From Trebonia sp963795335 (GTDB taxonomy: Bacteria > Actinomycetota > Actinomycetes > Streptosporangiales > Streptosporangiaceae), in contig CAWCHI010000004.1 of assembly GCA_963795335.1 (NCBI GenBank), forward strand, positions 434,001 through 498,000: 64,000 nt of DNA, given 5' to 3'. The notes under the pieces were generated by a model. It worked only from the letters and a program-made list of their open reading frames with translations. It did not search any database and was not told the DNA's origin. Positions 27,405 to 35,532 of the stretch are shown in pieces. Numbering within the stretch: position 1 is the stretch's first letter; each line of letters starts with the position of its first letter. The position numbers were made by a program, and so were the translations under genes.

Positions 27405-27697
27405 TCCGGGTCGTGCTGCCCGCGCACCTGCGGGCACTCGCCCGCATCAACGGCGAGGTGCACCTGGACATCACCGGCCCGGTGACGCAGCGGTCAGTGC
27501 TGGACGCCCTGGAAGACCGGTACCCGGCGCTGCGCGGGACCATCCGCGGTCACGACAGCGGCCCCCGGCGTGCCTTCATCCGGTTCTTCGCCTGCGAACG
27601 CGACTTGTCCCACAGCCAACCCGACGACCCGTTGCCGGAAGGGGTCGCCACGGGGGCCGAGCCCTACCTCATCGTCGGCGCAATGGCGGGCGGCTAG
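27401..27697 (+). CDS. MoaD/ThiS-family sulfur carrier-like protein
   Basis: A 98-residue ubiquitin-like protein, MIRVVLPAHLRALARINGEV, with the beta-grasp pattern and a C-terminal Gly-Gly (GAMAGG), the tail that becomes adenylated and thiocarboxylated in sulfur carriers. The start overlaps the BNR gene's stop (ATGA), so the two proteins are made together. MoeZ at 15375-16583 is a plausible activating enzyme. No molybdopterin gene is adjacent, so its pathway is unknown. Confidence 0.88.
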   Translation: MIRVVLPAHLRALARINGEVHLDITGPVTQRSVLDALEDRYPALRGTIRGHDSGPRRAFIRFFACERDLSHSQPDDPLPEGVATGAEPYLIVGAMAGG

Positions 27698-27734
27698 CAG
27701 AAACGCCCCATGACCCCCGGTCCCGCGGCCTCCG

Positions 27735-28610
27735 CTACAGCTCGGCCAGCGCGTCCCAGGGCCGGTGTGGCTCCGCCGCCGCCTGACCCTCGGGGCAGCT
27801 GCGGAGGTAATCGCACCAGCCGCAGGCGGGACCGGTCCGCGGCGGGAACACCTCGTCGTACCTGGGCCGCGGCAGCGGCGCGCGCATCCGCTCGTCGGCC
27901 TCCGCGCACTCGGCCGCCACGTCCTCGGCCCGGCCCAGATGCCGCTGGAGTGACTCGGGGGTGTGCTCCCACGCCAGCACCTGCCCCGACGGGAGGTGGT
28001 GAAGCTCGACCCGGCGGCAGTCGCGCCGCAGCGACCGGGCGGCCGCCACGGCGTAGATTGCCAGCGCCAGCGAGCTGCGGGCGTCGTCAACCGACAGCAG
28101 GTGGCGGCCGGTCTTGTAGTCGACCACGACCAGCTCGGTGCCGTCGCTCCCGTCCGCCCGGGGCCTGCGGTCGAGCCGGTCGATCCGGCCCGACACCGCG
28201 ATCGTGTCGGTCCTGGTCGCCACCGTGCGCTCCACCCCGGCCGGCTCGTCGGCCGGGTCGAGCCCGCTGACGTACGCCTCGACAAGGGAACGGGCCCATT
28301 CCCGGTAACGGGCCGACTGGTCCGCGCCCGCGAACCCCTCGCCGATCCAGCCCGAGGTCACCAGCGTGCCCGCGGCCTGCACCGTGCGCCGCGCCAGCGG
28401 CAGCCGCCACCAGCCCGCGAGCGCGTTGTGGACCGAGGCGCCGACGCTGTTGTGGGCCCACGGCGGCCCCTTCGGCGGCACCGGCCGGTCGAGGTAGCTC
28501 ATCCGGTACCGACGGGGACAGTCGAGCCAGGTCGAAAGCCGGGTCGGGGTACACGAGTAGAGCCGCCGGGGCATCCCCTCGAAGCCGAGCTGCTCCGCGA
28601 ACTGTTCCAC
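27735..28610 (-). CDS. RecB-family PD-(D/E)XK exonuclease with iron-sulfur cysteines
   Basis: A stand-alone 291-residue nuclease of the Cas4/RecB type. Motifs: SCTPTRLSTWLDCPRRYRMSY (first Cys), GASVHNAL, GRIDRLDRR, ELVVVDYKTGR (D and K of the active site), LALAIYAVAA, and C-terminal GPACGWCDYLRSCPEG (three Cys). The four cysteines fit a 4Fe-4S cluster. Family members are common in actinobacteria with unknown DNA processing roles. It lies 5 bp downstream of an MBL hydrolase on the same strand. No cas genes or CRISPR array are near, so a CRISPR role is not supported. Confidence 0.88.
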   Translation of the reverse strand: MEQFAEQLGFEGMPRRLYSCTPTRLSTWLDCPRRYRMSYLDRPVPPKGPPWAHNSVGASVHNALAGWWRLPLARRTVQAAGTLVTSGWIGEGFAGADQSARYREWARSLVEAYVSGLDPADEPAGVERTVATRTDTIAVSGRIDRLDRRPRADGSDGTELVVVDYKTGRHLLSVDDARSSLALAIYAVAAARSLRRDCRRVELHHLPSGQVLAWEHTPESLQRHLGRAEDVAAECAEADERMRAPLPRPRYDEVFPPRTGPACGWCDYLRSCPEGQAAAEPHRPWDALAEL

Positions 28611-28615
28611 CGGCG

Positions 28616-29290
28616 TCAGTAGTCGCCGTCGCGGCCGGCGGCAACCCAGTCGTCGAACCGCTTGGACGCGTCGCCGATGGTGCTCTCCTCGCCGTGCCCG
28701 GGCAGCACCCGGGTGCGCGGCGGCAGGTCAAGGAGGCGCTCGCCGATGGCGCGGAGCTGGCCCGGGAAGTCGGCGAAGACGCCCTCGTGCGGCACCGGGC
28801 CGCGGGCCGAGAGCGCGTCGCCGGTGAAGACGACCTCCAGGCCGGCGCAGTACAGGCTGACCGAGCCGGGCGTGTGGCCGGCCGTGAGGATCACCTCCAG
28901 CTGCACGTCGGCGACGTCGAAGCGGCCGCCGTCAGCCATCTCGATCTCCGGGTCGTCCCCGGCGTGGCTCATCCGCCACAGCACCCGGTCGGCCACGTGC
29001 AGCGCCACCGGCGCCTCGTCCCGCTCCGCGACCACGGCCGCGGCGGCGACGTGGCCGCGATGCCCGTGGGTGCAGATCACCGCCAGCACCTCGCGCTCGC
29101 CGACCTGCTCGAGCACGCTGCCGGCATCCTCGCCCGGGTCGATGACGATGACCTCGTCGTCGTCACCGATCAGCCAGGCGTTGAACTCGCCGATCTCAGG
29201 CCCGTCACCCGGGGCCACCCCGGCAGCCTGCTGTCCGGCTTCCACCCGCGGGGTCCATACCCGCTCGACCCGAGCCTCCACGACCCGCAC
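28616..29290 (-). CDS. MBL-fold metallo-hydrolase with altered metal motif
   Basis: A glyoxalase-II-like hydrolase of 224 residues: FNAWLIGDDDEVIVIDPG, THGHRGHVAAA, TAGHTPGSVSLY, VFTGDAL and VLPGHGEESTIGDA. Most metal ligands are present, but the first motif reads H-x-H-x-G-H. The Asp that normally binds the second metal is Gly (GGC for the expected GAC). That could lower activity, be a sequencing substitution, or mean single-metal chemistry. It is upstream of the RecB-like gene by 5 bp. Confidence 0.87.
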   Translation of the reverse strand: MRVVEARVERVWTPRVEAGQQAAGVAPGDGPEIGEFNAWLIGDDDEVIVIDPGEDAGSVLEQVGEREVLAVICTHGHRGHVAAAAVVAERDEAPVALHVADRVLWRMSHAGDDPEIEMADGGRFDVADVQLEVILTAGHTPGSVSLYCAGLEVVFTGDALSARGPVPHEGVFADFPGQLRAIGERLLDLPPRTRVLPGHGEESTIGDASKRFDDWVAAGRDGDY

Positions 29291-29356
29291 CTCCGACAGA
29301 ACGCGCCCCGCGCGGGGCGCCGGCCCTAGTGCCCCGGGGCAACTGTACCGCTGCCG

Positions 29357-29962
29357 CTAGTGCGCCTGCGCGGCGAAGGCGAGGGCCGACTGGGCCACCA
29401 GCTGGATCGCGATCGCCGACAGGAGCAGGCCCGCGATCCGGGTCAGCAGCTCGACCCCGTTGTCGGTCAGCACCCGCTGGATGACCTCGGCGAACCGCAT
29501 CACGAGCCAGGCGGTCACCGCCACGGCGGTGATCGCCAGCGCCAGCGCCAGGCCGTTCGCCACGCTGTGGACCCGCTGGACGAACAGCATCGTCGCCACG
29601 ATGCCACCCGGCCCGGCCAGCAGCGGCGTGCCGAGCGGGACGAAGGCCACGTTGGCCTTGGCCCGCTCGGTCGGGGTGGGGTCCTCCGACCGGCCGGTCA
29701 GCAGCTGCAGCGAGACCAGCAGGAGCAGCAGTCCGCCCGCGCCCTCCAGGGCTGGCAGCTGCACCTGGGTGTAGGTCAGGATCGCGCGGCCGAACAGCGC
29801 GAACGCGACGATCACGGCGAACGCCACCACGGCCGCCTGCCAGGCCAGCATGTGCCGGGTGCGCGGTGACCGCCCCCGGGTCAGCCCGATGAACACCGGC
29901 ACGATGCCGGGCGGGTCGATGATGACGAACAGCGTCACGAACGCCTGGAAGAAGAACGTCAC
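29357..29962 (-). CDS. MarC family membrane protein
   Basis: A 201-residue protein with six predicted helices, starting at GTG 29962 (VTFFFQAFVTLFVIIDPPG). It has the conserved VIIDPPGIVPVFIGLT and FVPLGTPLLAGPGGIVATML segments of the MarC/UPF0056 family. Role unknown: despite the name, it is not an established multidrug pump. It starts 4 bp after the end of the frame-corrected PHP gene, so the two likely form an operon. Confidence 0.9.
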   Translation of the reverse strand: MTFFFQAFVTLFVIIDPPGIVPVFIGLTRGRSPRTRHMLAWQAAVVAFAVIVAFALFGRAILTYTQVQLPALEGAGGLLLLLVSLQLLTGRSEDPTPTERAKANVAFVPLGTPLLAGPGGIVATMLFVQRVHSVANGLALALAITAVAVTAWLVMRFAEVIQRVLTDNGVELLTRIAGLLLSAIAIQLVAQSALAFAAQAH

Positions 29963-29966
29963 CCGG

Positions 29967-30888
29967 TCACCCGCTCCCGGCCAGGGCCAGCAGCCGCTCG
30001 AACTCCGGGGGCGGTGTCGTCTCACGGCCGATGCCGCCGCCGCCTTCAGGGACGCCGCCTTCAGGAACGCCGCCTTCAGGGACCGCAGCACCCGGCTGAT
30101 CGCCGGGGCGTACAGGGGCCGGCCCCCGGGAGATAGCTCCCGTGATCGTCGCTGCCGCCGGTCATGATCAGCCCGTGCGCCTGCGCCAGGGCGGCCAGGC
30201 GGGCCCGCTCGGCCTCGTCGTGGTCGAAGTGGAAGACCTCGACGCCAGCCAGGCCGGCCCGGGCCAGCTCCTCGATGACCTCGTACGGCACCTGGTAGCC
30301 GGGTGAGCGCGGATGGGCCAGCACCGGGACCCCGCCCGCAGCCAGGACCAGCGCCACCGCCCGCTCCACGGGCGGGGCGTAGCGGTCGACGAACGCGCGC
30401 CCGCCGTCGCCGATCCACTTCCCGCTGAACGCCTCGGCGGTGGTCGCGATGGCGCCCGCGTCGACCAGCGCCCGGGCCAGGTGCGGGCGGCCGACCACGG
30501 CGTCGCCCGCGATCGCGGTCACCTGTTCCCAGGTGACCCCCGTGCCGAGCGCGGCCAGCCGCCCGGTCATCGCCTGGGCCCGGTACACCCGGTCGTCCCT
30601 GACCCGCGCCGCCTCGGCCGCCAGGGCTGGGTCGCCGGGGTCGAACAGGTAGGCCAGCAGGTGCACGCTGCGCTCGCCGAGCTGGCAGGACAGCTCCATG
30701 CCGGGGATGAGGGTGAGGCCGGCCGGGAGCGCGGCCCGGGCGGCGGCGAGGCCAGCCTGGGTGTCGTGGTCGGTCAGCGCGACCACGCCGAGCCCGGCCG
30801 CCGCCGCGCGGCGCATCACTACCGCCGGGTCGTCCGTCCCGTCCGAGGCGTTGCTGTGAACGTGCAGGTCGATGCGCACGGCGGCCAT
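29967..30888 (-). CDS. PHP-domain phosphoesterase, one probable frame shift near the 3' end
   Basis: A PHP (polymerase and histidinol phosphatase) hydrolase related to 3',5'-nucleoside bisphosphate phosphatase/RNase AM. Motifs: VRIDLHVHSNASDGTD (first two His), ALTDHDTQAGLA, LIPGMELSC, PVLAHPRSP and GGSDDHGS. The uncorrected frame ends at 30076, with a non-family tail. Removing one base from the C5 run (30123-30127) restores the family ending (GIGRETTPPPEFERLLALAG) and a stop at 29967, 307 codons in all. The restored tail includes three 15-bp repeats. Confidence 0.85.
30041..30085 (-). repeat. three tandem 15-bp repeats in the PHP gene
   Basis: Units CGCCTTCAGGGACGC, CGCCTTCAGGAACGC and CGCCTTCAGGGACCG run head to tail. 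In the corrected frame on the minus strand they encode VPEGG three times, forming a flexible insert between the last metal motif and the family's C-terminal segment. Units differ at one to three bases, so the expansion is not brand new. Confidence 0.8.
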
Positions 30889-30965
30889 CGTAGCGCGGGC
30901 CCGGCGGGAAGCCGGCCAGTGGCCGACGGGCCCGAAGCTAACTCGGACGGGCTAACGGGGCCGGG

Positions 30966-31592
30966 CTAGCTGGGCAGGCGCGGTGACAGCGCACCGAACG
31001 GGACGTCGATGTCGTGCGCCGAGTCACGCAGGTCGCGCAGCGGCAGCGGCTCGACCAGCAGCGTGCCCGCGGTGTCGGGCCACAGGACCAGCCACAGCCA
31101 GCGCCCGGACACCTCACCCGCGAAGACCGCCTCGCCGTCCGCCTCGACCAGCCACAGCGGGTCGTCGTGCCGGTCCACCTGCACCACCGCGTCCGGCGCG
31201 CGGGCGGCGAACCCCTCGCCCGGGTCGGGCCCGCGCAGGCCGGCCAGCCCGGCCCCGAGGCCGACCCCCGGTTCCTCGGCTACGATCAGCATCTCGGCCA
31301 GCCCGCCGAGCGGATTCGGCCCGGACAGGGCGACGGCCACTGCCCGCAACCCGCTGCGCTCGTCCCCGGCGCCAGTGAACCCGCTGACCAGCCAGCCGGC
31401 CGGGAGCGGCCAGGGCAGCCAGACCGGCACCGCGGCCTGCTGGATCAGCGCGTGCAGCCCGTCCGGGGTGGGCACCCGGGCCAGGGCGAGCGGGACAATG
31501 TCCCCGTGCAGGTCGCAGCGCCACGCGCTCGACCACGCAGTCGGAGCGTGGGCGCTCCCTCGGCAACGCGGGCATACCGCTCTCTTCACCAC
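30966..31592 (-). CDS. DUF6758-like protein with N-terminal zinc-finger pattern
   Basis: A 208-residue protein. The N-terminus, CPRCRGSAHAPTAWSSAWRC, followed by DLHG, is a short zinc-ribbon-like or rubredoxin-like pattern. The rest is hydrophobic/Gly-rich (WLPWPLPAGWLVSGF, EMLIVAEEPG, WLWLVLWPDTAGTLL). This matches, from memory, the actinobacterial DUF6758 family. The function is unknown. It precedes the PHP gene on the same strand by 77 bp, in a conserved-looking block. Confidence 0.72.
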   Translation of the reverse strand: MVKRAVCPRCRGSAHAPTAWSSAWRCDLHGDIVPLALARVPTPDGLHALIQQAAVPVWLPWPLPAGWLVSGFTGAGDERSGLRAVAVALSGPNPLGGLAEMLIVAEEPGVGLGAGLAGLRGPDPGEGFAARAPDAVVQVDRHDDPLWLVEADGEAVFAGEVSGRWLWLVLWPDTAGTLLVEPLPLRDLRDSAHDIDVPFGALSPRLPS

Positions 31593-31662
31593 GATGGCCT
31601 ATTATCTACCCGGGCTGGCCCAGGGCCACACGCCACGCGGCGGCCGCTCCGCGCCGGCCGTC

Positions 31663-32580
31663 CTACATTCCGGCGGCCTGGCCCTTGGCCACCACTGCCA
31701 GCGCCAGCTTGCGCGAGGCCTCGTCGATCATCTCGCCGTCGAGCATGACCGCGCCGCGCCGGTCAACCGTGGTGGAGTGCTCGTAGGCGTCGAGAATGCG
31801 AAGCGCCCGCGCGTAGTCGTCCGGCGCCGGGGTGAACGCCTCCGCGATGACGTCGACCTGACCCGGGTGCAGCACCCACTTGCCGTCGTAGCCGAGCGCG
31901 GCCGCGCTGGCGGCTGCCGCCCGCAGCCCACCGGTGTCCCCGATCCGCGCGTAGGGGCCGTCGATCGCCTGCAGGCCATGCGCCTTGGCCGCGACCAGCA
32001 TCCGCATCAGCGGGTAGTGGTGGGCGTCGAACGCGTACCCGTCGGGCTGCCCGCCCACCGTCAGCGAGCGCATCCCGATCGAGGCCATGAAGTCGGCCGG
32101 GCCGAACACGAGCGACACCAGCCGGGGCGAGGCGGCCGCGATCGCCTCGACCGCGGCCAGCCCGGCCGCGTCCTCGATCTGCGCCTCGATGCCGGTCTGG
32201 CCCGCCTCCAGCCCGCCGGCCTGCTCGAGCTGGCCCAGCAGCAGGTCCAGCCAGACGACGGCGGCGGGGTCGCTGACCTTGGGCAGGATCAGCGTGTCGA
32301 CCGCGCCGGGGGCTCCCTCGAGGACCGCGATGACGTCCTGGTAGGCCCACGGGGTGGTCACCCCGTTGACCCGGACCGCCACCAGCTTGCCGTCCCAGCC
32401 GCCGTCGCGCAGCGCGGCCACCGCCAGCTCACGGGCGGCAGGCTTGGCGTCAGGCGCGACCGAGTCCTCGAGGTCGAGCATGACCTCGTCCACGGCCAGG
32501 CCGCGCGCCTTGGCCAGGAACCGCTCGCTGCTGGCGGGCACGGACATGCACGTGCGGCGGGCCTTGTATGCAGTCTCCAC
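31663..32580 (-). CDS. HpcH/HpaI aldolase/citrate lyase family CoA ester lyase
   Basis: A 305-residue CitE/Mcl-like lyase. Motifs: TCMSVPASSERFLAKARGLAVDEVMLDLEDSVAP (substrate and metal binding, Arg/Glu/Asp), VRVNGVTTPWAYQDV, LILPKVSDPAAV, EAQIEDAAGL (metal Glu), FGPADFMASIG and GKWVLHPGQVDVI. Family enzymes cleave or form malyl-CoA, beta-methylmalyl-CoA or citramalyl-CoA using Mg2+. The exact substrate is not decidable. Single transcription unit in the minus direction. A DUF6758 gene follows at 70 bp. Confidence 0.88.
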   Translation of the reverse strand: METAYKARRTCMSVPASSERFLAKARGLAVDEVMLDLEDSVAPDAKPAARELAVAALRDGGWDGKLVAVRVNGVTTPWAYQDVIAVLEGAPGAVDTLILPKVSDPAAVVWLDLLLGQLEQAGGLEAGQTGIEAQIEDAAGLAAVEAIAAASPRLVSLVFGPADFMASIGMRSLTVGGQPDGYAFDAHHYPLMRMLVAAKAHGLQAIDGPYARIGDTGGLRAAAASAAALGYDGKWVLHPGQVDVIAEAFTPAPDDYARALRILDAYEHSTTVDRRGAVMLDGEMIDEASRKLALAVVAKGQAAGM

Positions 32581-32737
32581 GGGGCGACGATACCTCCGGT
32601 GGGGCGGGCGGGGGGAGCGGAATCCGCCGCTTGCGTTCGGGAGTTCCTCGCTTTCGGCCTGTATCGCTAGGTTGATGCCAGGTTATGAGCAAGTGAACGT
32701 TTGCCGCAGCGCCCCGGCAAGCCTGGGTTGGGCAAGT

Positions 32738-32749
32738 TAGGTAATCCTA
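32738..32749 (+). promoter_or_regulatory. iron-box-like palindrome upstream of efeO
   Basis: TAGGTAATCCTA, a perfect 12-bp inverted repeat inside TTAGGTAATCCTAT, 65 bp before the efeO start. It resembles the core of DtxR/IdeR sites, which have TTAGG and CCTAA arms. The location before an iron-uptake operon supports iron-dependent repression, but the match is partial. Confidence 0.5.
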
Positions 32750-32813
32750 TGCTGCCTGGAGGAACCGCCGCTCCCCCGCGGCGGCACGCGGATGATCCGA
32801 GGAAGCCAGTTTG

Positions 32814-33995
32814 GTGACCCTGCACAGACGCCTGCTCGCGACCGCCTGCGCGGTCCTCACGGGCGGGCTCACCGCCGGGCTCGCCGCTTGCAGCGGCGGC
32901 AGCCCGGCCCAGCCGTCCGATGTGATCACGGTGACCAGCAACGCCTGCGGCGGCACGTGGGCCGTCCCCGGTCCGGGCTGGCATACCTTCCAGATCGACA
33001 ACCAGGGCACCGGCGGCGGCGAGATCGACCTGGTCAACCCGGCCAACGACGCCATCTACGCCGAGGTGGAAAACAGCGGGCCGGGCACGACCACGCCGAT
33101 GCGGCTCGACCTCGGGTCAGGCACGTATGCCTTCGTCTGCTCGTTCACCGACTTCAACCCGGTCGCCGGGGTCAAGGTCACCGTGCCCGGCAACGCCAAG
33201 GGCACGCCCGCGATCGTGCCGGTGACCTACAACCAGACCATCCCGTACGCCAAGAAGTACCAGGCCTACGCCGAGGCCGGGCTGAAGGTGCTCGCCCGCG
33301 AGACCGCGGTGCTGTCGGGCGACGTCAGCCGGGCCAGCCAGGGCAAGCAGAGTTTGGCCGCCGCCAGGAAGGACTGGCTCACCGCCCACCTGCAGTACCA
33401 GACGCTGGGGGCGGCCTACGGGACGTTCGGGGCCTACGACGGCGAGATCGACGCGGACGCGGACGCCACCGGCACCGCCAGCCCCGACTGGACCGGCTTC
33501 TACCGGCTGGAGTACGGGCTCTGGCACGGGCAGCCGGCCAGCGTGCTGAAGCCGGTCGCGGCGGCGCTGGCCAAGGACGTGAACGCCCTGCTGGCCTGGT
33601 GGCCGACCCAGGAGATCCCGCTGTCCGACGTCGGCCTGCGGACCCACGAGATCCTCGAGAACGCCCTGCAGTTCCAGCTCTCCGGCAACGACGACTACGG
33701 CAGCGGGACCACGCTGGCCACCACGCTGGCCAACATCGCGGGCACCCGGACGCTGCTCACCTTGCTGCACCCGCTGATCGCCCCGCGCTATCCCGGGCTG
33801 ACCGCGGTCTACCGGAACCTCGGTCAGCTCCAGGCGCTGATCGAGAAGGAACACAAGAACGGGGCCTGGGTCCCCGTCTCCGCGCTCCCGACTCCCACCC
33901 GGGAGGCGATCGACGCGGCGGCGGGCGCGACCTTGCAGGCGCTCGCCCCGATCGCGTCGATCACCCAGCCGAGGAACACGCCCGATGACTTCTGA
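32814..33995 (+). CDS. efeO: iron uptake system lipoprotein EfeO
   Basis: The EfeO component of the EfeUOB ferrous iron uptake system. From GTG 32814: MTLHRRLLATACAVLTGGL and a lipobox-like ending LAACS, so probably a lipoprotein. A cupredoxin-like domain (about 30-125, TVTSNACGGTW and SGTYAFVCSFTDF) is followed by an M75 peptidase-like helical domain (AHLQYQTLGAAYGTFGAYDGEID, GFYRLEYGLW, HEILENALQFQLSG). The HxxE motif is not obvious at its usual place. AGGAAG at 32799 is the ribosome site. It overlaps efeB by 11 bp. The permease EfeU is not in this window. Confidence 0.9.
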   Translation: MTLHRRLLATACAVLTGGLTAGLAACSGGSPAQPSDVITVTSNACGGTWAVPGPGWHTFQIDNQGTGGGEIDLVNPANDAIYAEVENSGPGTTTPMRLDLGSGTYAFVCSFTDFNPVAGVKVTVPGNAKGTPAIVPVTYNQTIPYAKKYQAYAEAGLKVLARETAVLSGDVSRASQGKQSLAAARKDWLTAHLQYQTLGAAYGTFGAYDGEIDADADATGTASPDWTGFYRLEYGLWHGQPASVLKPVAAALAKDVNALLAWWPTQEIPLSDVGLRTHEILENALQFQLSGNDDYGSGTTLATTLANIAGTRTLLTLLHPLIAPRYPGLTAVYRNLGQLQALIEKEHKNGAWVPVSALPTPTREAIDAAAGATLQALAPIASITQPRNTPDDF

Positions 33996-35349
33996 GTCCC
34001 AGGAACCAGCGCCGGCGCCCGCGGAAGGCAGCGAGCCCGCACCGCCCGCCCCCGCGGGGCCGCCTCCCGGTCGCCGGGCCTTCCTGCGCGGCCTGGCTGG
34101 CGGAGCCGTGGGCGGCGTCGTCGCGGGCGGCGCGGCAGGCGCGGCGGGCGGCTACTTCGGCCGCACCGGGCCCGGCCCCGCCCTGACAGCGCACCAGGCC
34201 GCGAATGAGGCGCTCGTCACCGGGCTCTTGCCGGCGGTGCCCTTCCACGGCCGGCACCAGGCGGGCATCCTGCCCGATCCGGCCCGGGCGACCGCGATGG
34301 TCTCGTTCGGGGTGACGGCCGACAACCGGGCGGCGCTGACCGACCTGCTGCAGACGCTGACCGACCGGGCCCGGTTCCTCACCGCGGGCGGTACCCCGCC
34401 GCCGGCCGGCATCGGCGGCCCGCCGCCGGACTCGGGGGTGCTCGGCGCGACGGTCACCCCGGACGGGCTGACCGTCACCGTCGGCGTCGGCGAGACCCTG
34501 TTCGACGACCGCTACGGGCTCGCCCCGGCCAAGCCGGCCAGGCTGATCACGATGACGTCGTTCCCCAACGACGACCTGGACGCGGCCCAGACCGGCGGCG
34601 ACCTGATCATGCAGCTGAGCGCCGGCTCGATGGACACGGTGCTGCACGCGCTGCGCGACATCGCCAAGAACACCCGCGGCGGCATGCAGATCAACTGGCG
34701 GATGGACGGGTTCTCCTCGCCCGCACGGCCGTCCGGCACGGTGCCGCGGAACCTGATGGGGTTCATGGACGGCATTGCCAACCCCTCGGTCACCTCCAGG
34801 CCGCAGATGGACTCGCTGGTCTGGGTCGAGCCAGGCGGCGGCGAGCCGGCCTGGGCCGAGAACGGCTCGTACCTGGTGGTGCGGCTGATCCGGATGCTGG
34901 TCGAGTTCTGGGACCGGGTGGACATCGGCGAGCAGGAGACGATGATCGGCCGCCGCCGCGACACCGGCTACCCGCTCGACGCGACCACGATCGACGCGAC
35001 GCCGGACTACCCGGCCGACCCGTCCGGCGACGTGATCCCGCTGACCGCGCACATCCGGCTGGCCAACCCGCGCACCGCCGCCACCGCCTCGCAGCGCATC
35101 CTCCGGCGGGCCTGGAACTACGACCGCGGCATCGACGAGGTCGGCGACCTCGACATGGGGCTGATCTTCACCTGCTTCCAGCAGGACATCGCACGGCAGT
35201 TCGTCGCGGTGCAGACCCGGCTCATCAACGAGCCGCTGGTGGACTACATCAGCCCCTTCGGCGGCGGCTACTTCCTGGCCCTGCCCGGGGTGACTGGTCC
35301 GAGCGATTACTTCGGCCGGACGATGCTCACCGCCGTCGAATTAAAGTGA
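33985..35349 (+). CDS. efeB: EfeB deferrochelatase/DyP-type peroxidase, Tat-exported
   Basis: A haem-binding DyP-type peroxidase of the iron uptake system, 454 residues. A twin-arginine signal (GRRAFLRGLAGG at about 29-40) is followed by a glycine/alanine hydrophobic stretch. Peroxidase motifs: GFMDGIANP (catalytic Asp), TAHIRLANPR (haem-ligand His) and LMFTC-like LIFTCFQQDIARQF, with DYISPFGGGYF near the C-terminus. Known role: it oxidises Fe2+ for uptake and can free iron from haem. Export through Tat fits the tatB gene in this window. The 5' end overlaps efeO by 11 bp. Confidence 0.93.
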   Translation: MTSESQEPAPAPAEGSEPAPPAPAGPPPGRRAFLRGLAGGAVGGVVAGGAAGAAGGYFGRTGPGPALTAHQAANEALVTGLLPAVPFHGRHQAGILPDPARATAMVSFGVTADNRAALTDLLQTLTDRARFLTAGGTPPPAGIGGPPPDSGVLGATVTPDGLTVTVGVGETLFDDRYGLAPAKPARLITMTSFPNDDLDAAQTGGDLIMQLSAGSMDTVLHALRDIAKNTRGGMQINWRMDGFSSPARPSGTVPRNLMGFMDGIANPSVTSRPQMDSLVWVEPGGGEPAWAENGSYLVVRLIRMLVEFWDRVDIGEQETMIGRRRDTGYPLDATTIDATPDYPADPSGDVIPLTAHIRLANPRTAATASQRILRRAWNYDRGIDEVGDLDMGLIFTCFQQDIARQFVAVQTRLINEPLVDYISPFGGGYFLALPGVTGPSDYFGRTMLTAVELK

Positions 35350-35532
35350 GGCATGGGGTATCTTCTGCGCCGATTGTTGACCCCCCGTTCGCCTGCCGGT
35401 CATTTTGACCGCGTTGCGGTGTAATTCAGCCGTGAGACTCTGCTGCGCCAGGGCGGCACTTGCGAGCTGTCCCGGCGGCGGCCTGGCCAGGCTCGCCGGC
35501 CCATGAATTCCGCAGAACTCAGGAGGCTGAGC

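Noticed and set aside
27735..28610. Cas4 nuclease of a CRISPR system
   Set aside because: The four cysteines and RecB motifs fit both, but no cas genes or repeat arrays are in the window; stand-alone RecB-like proteins are common in actinobacteria.
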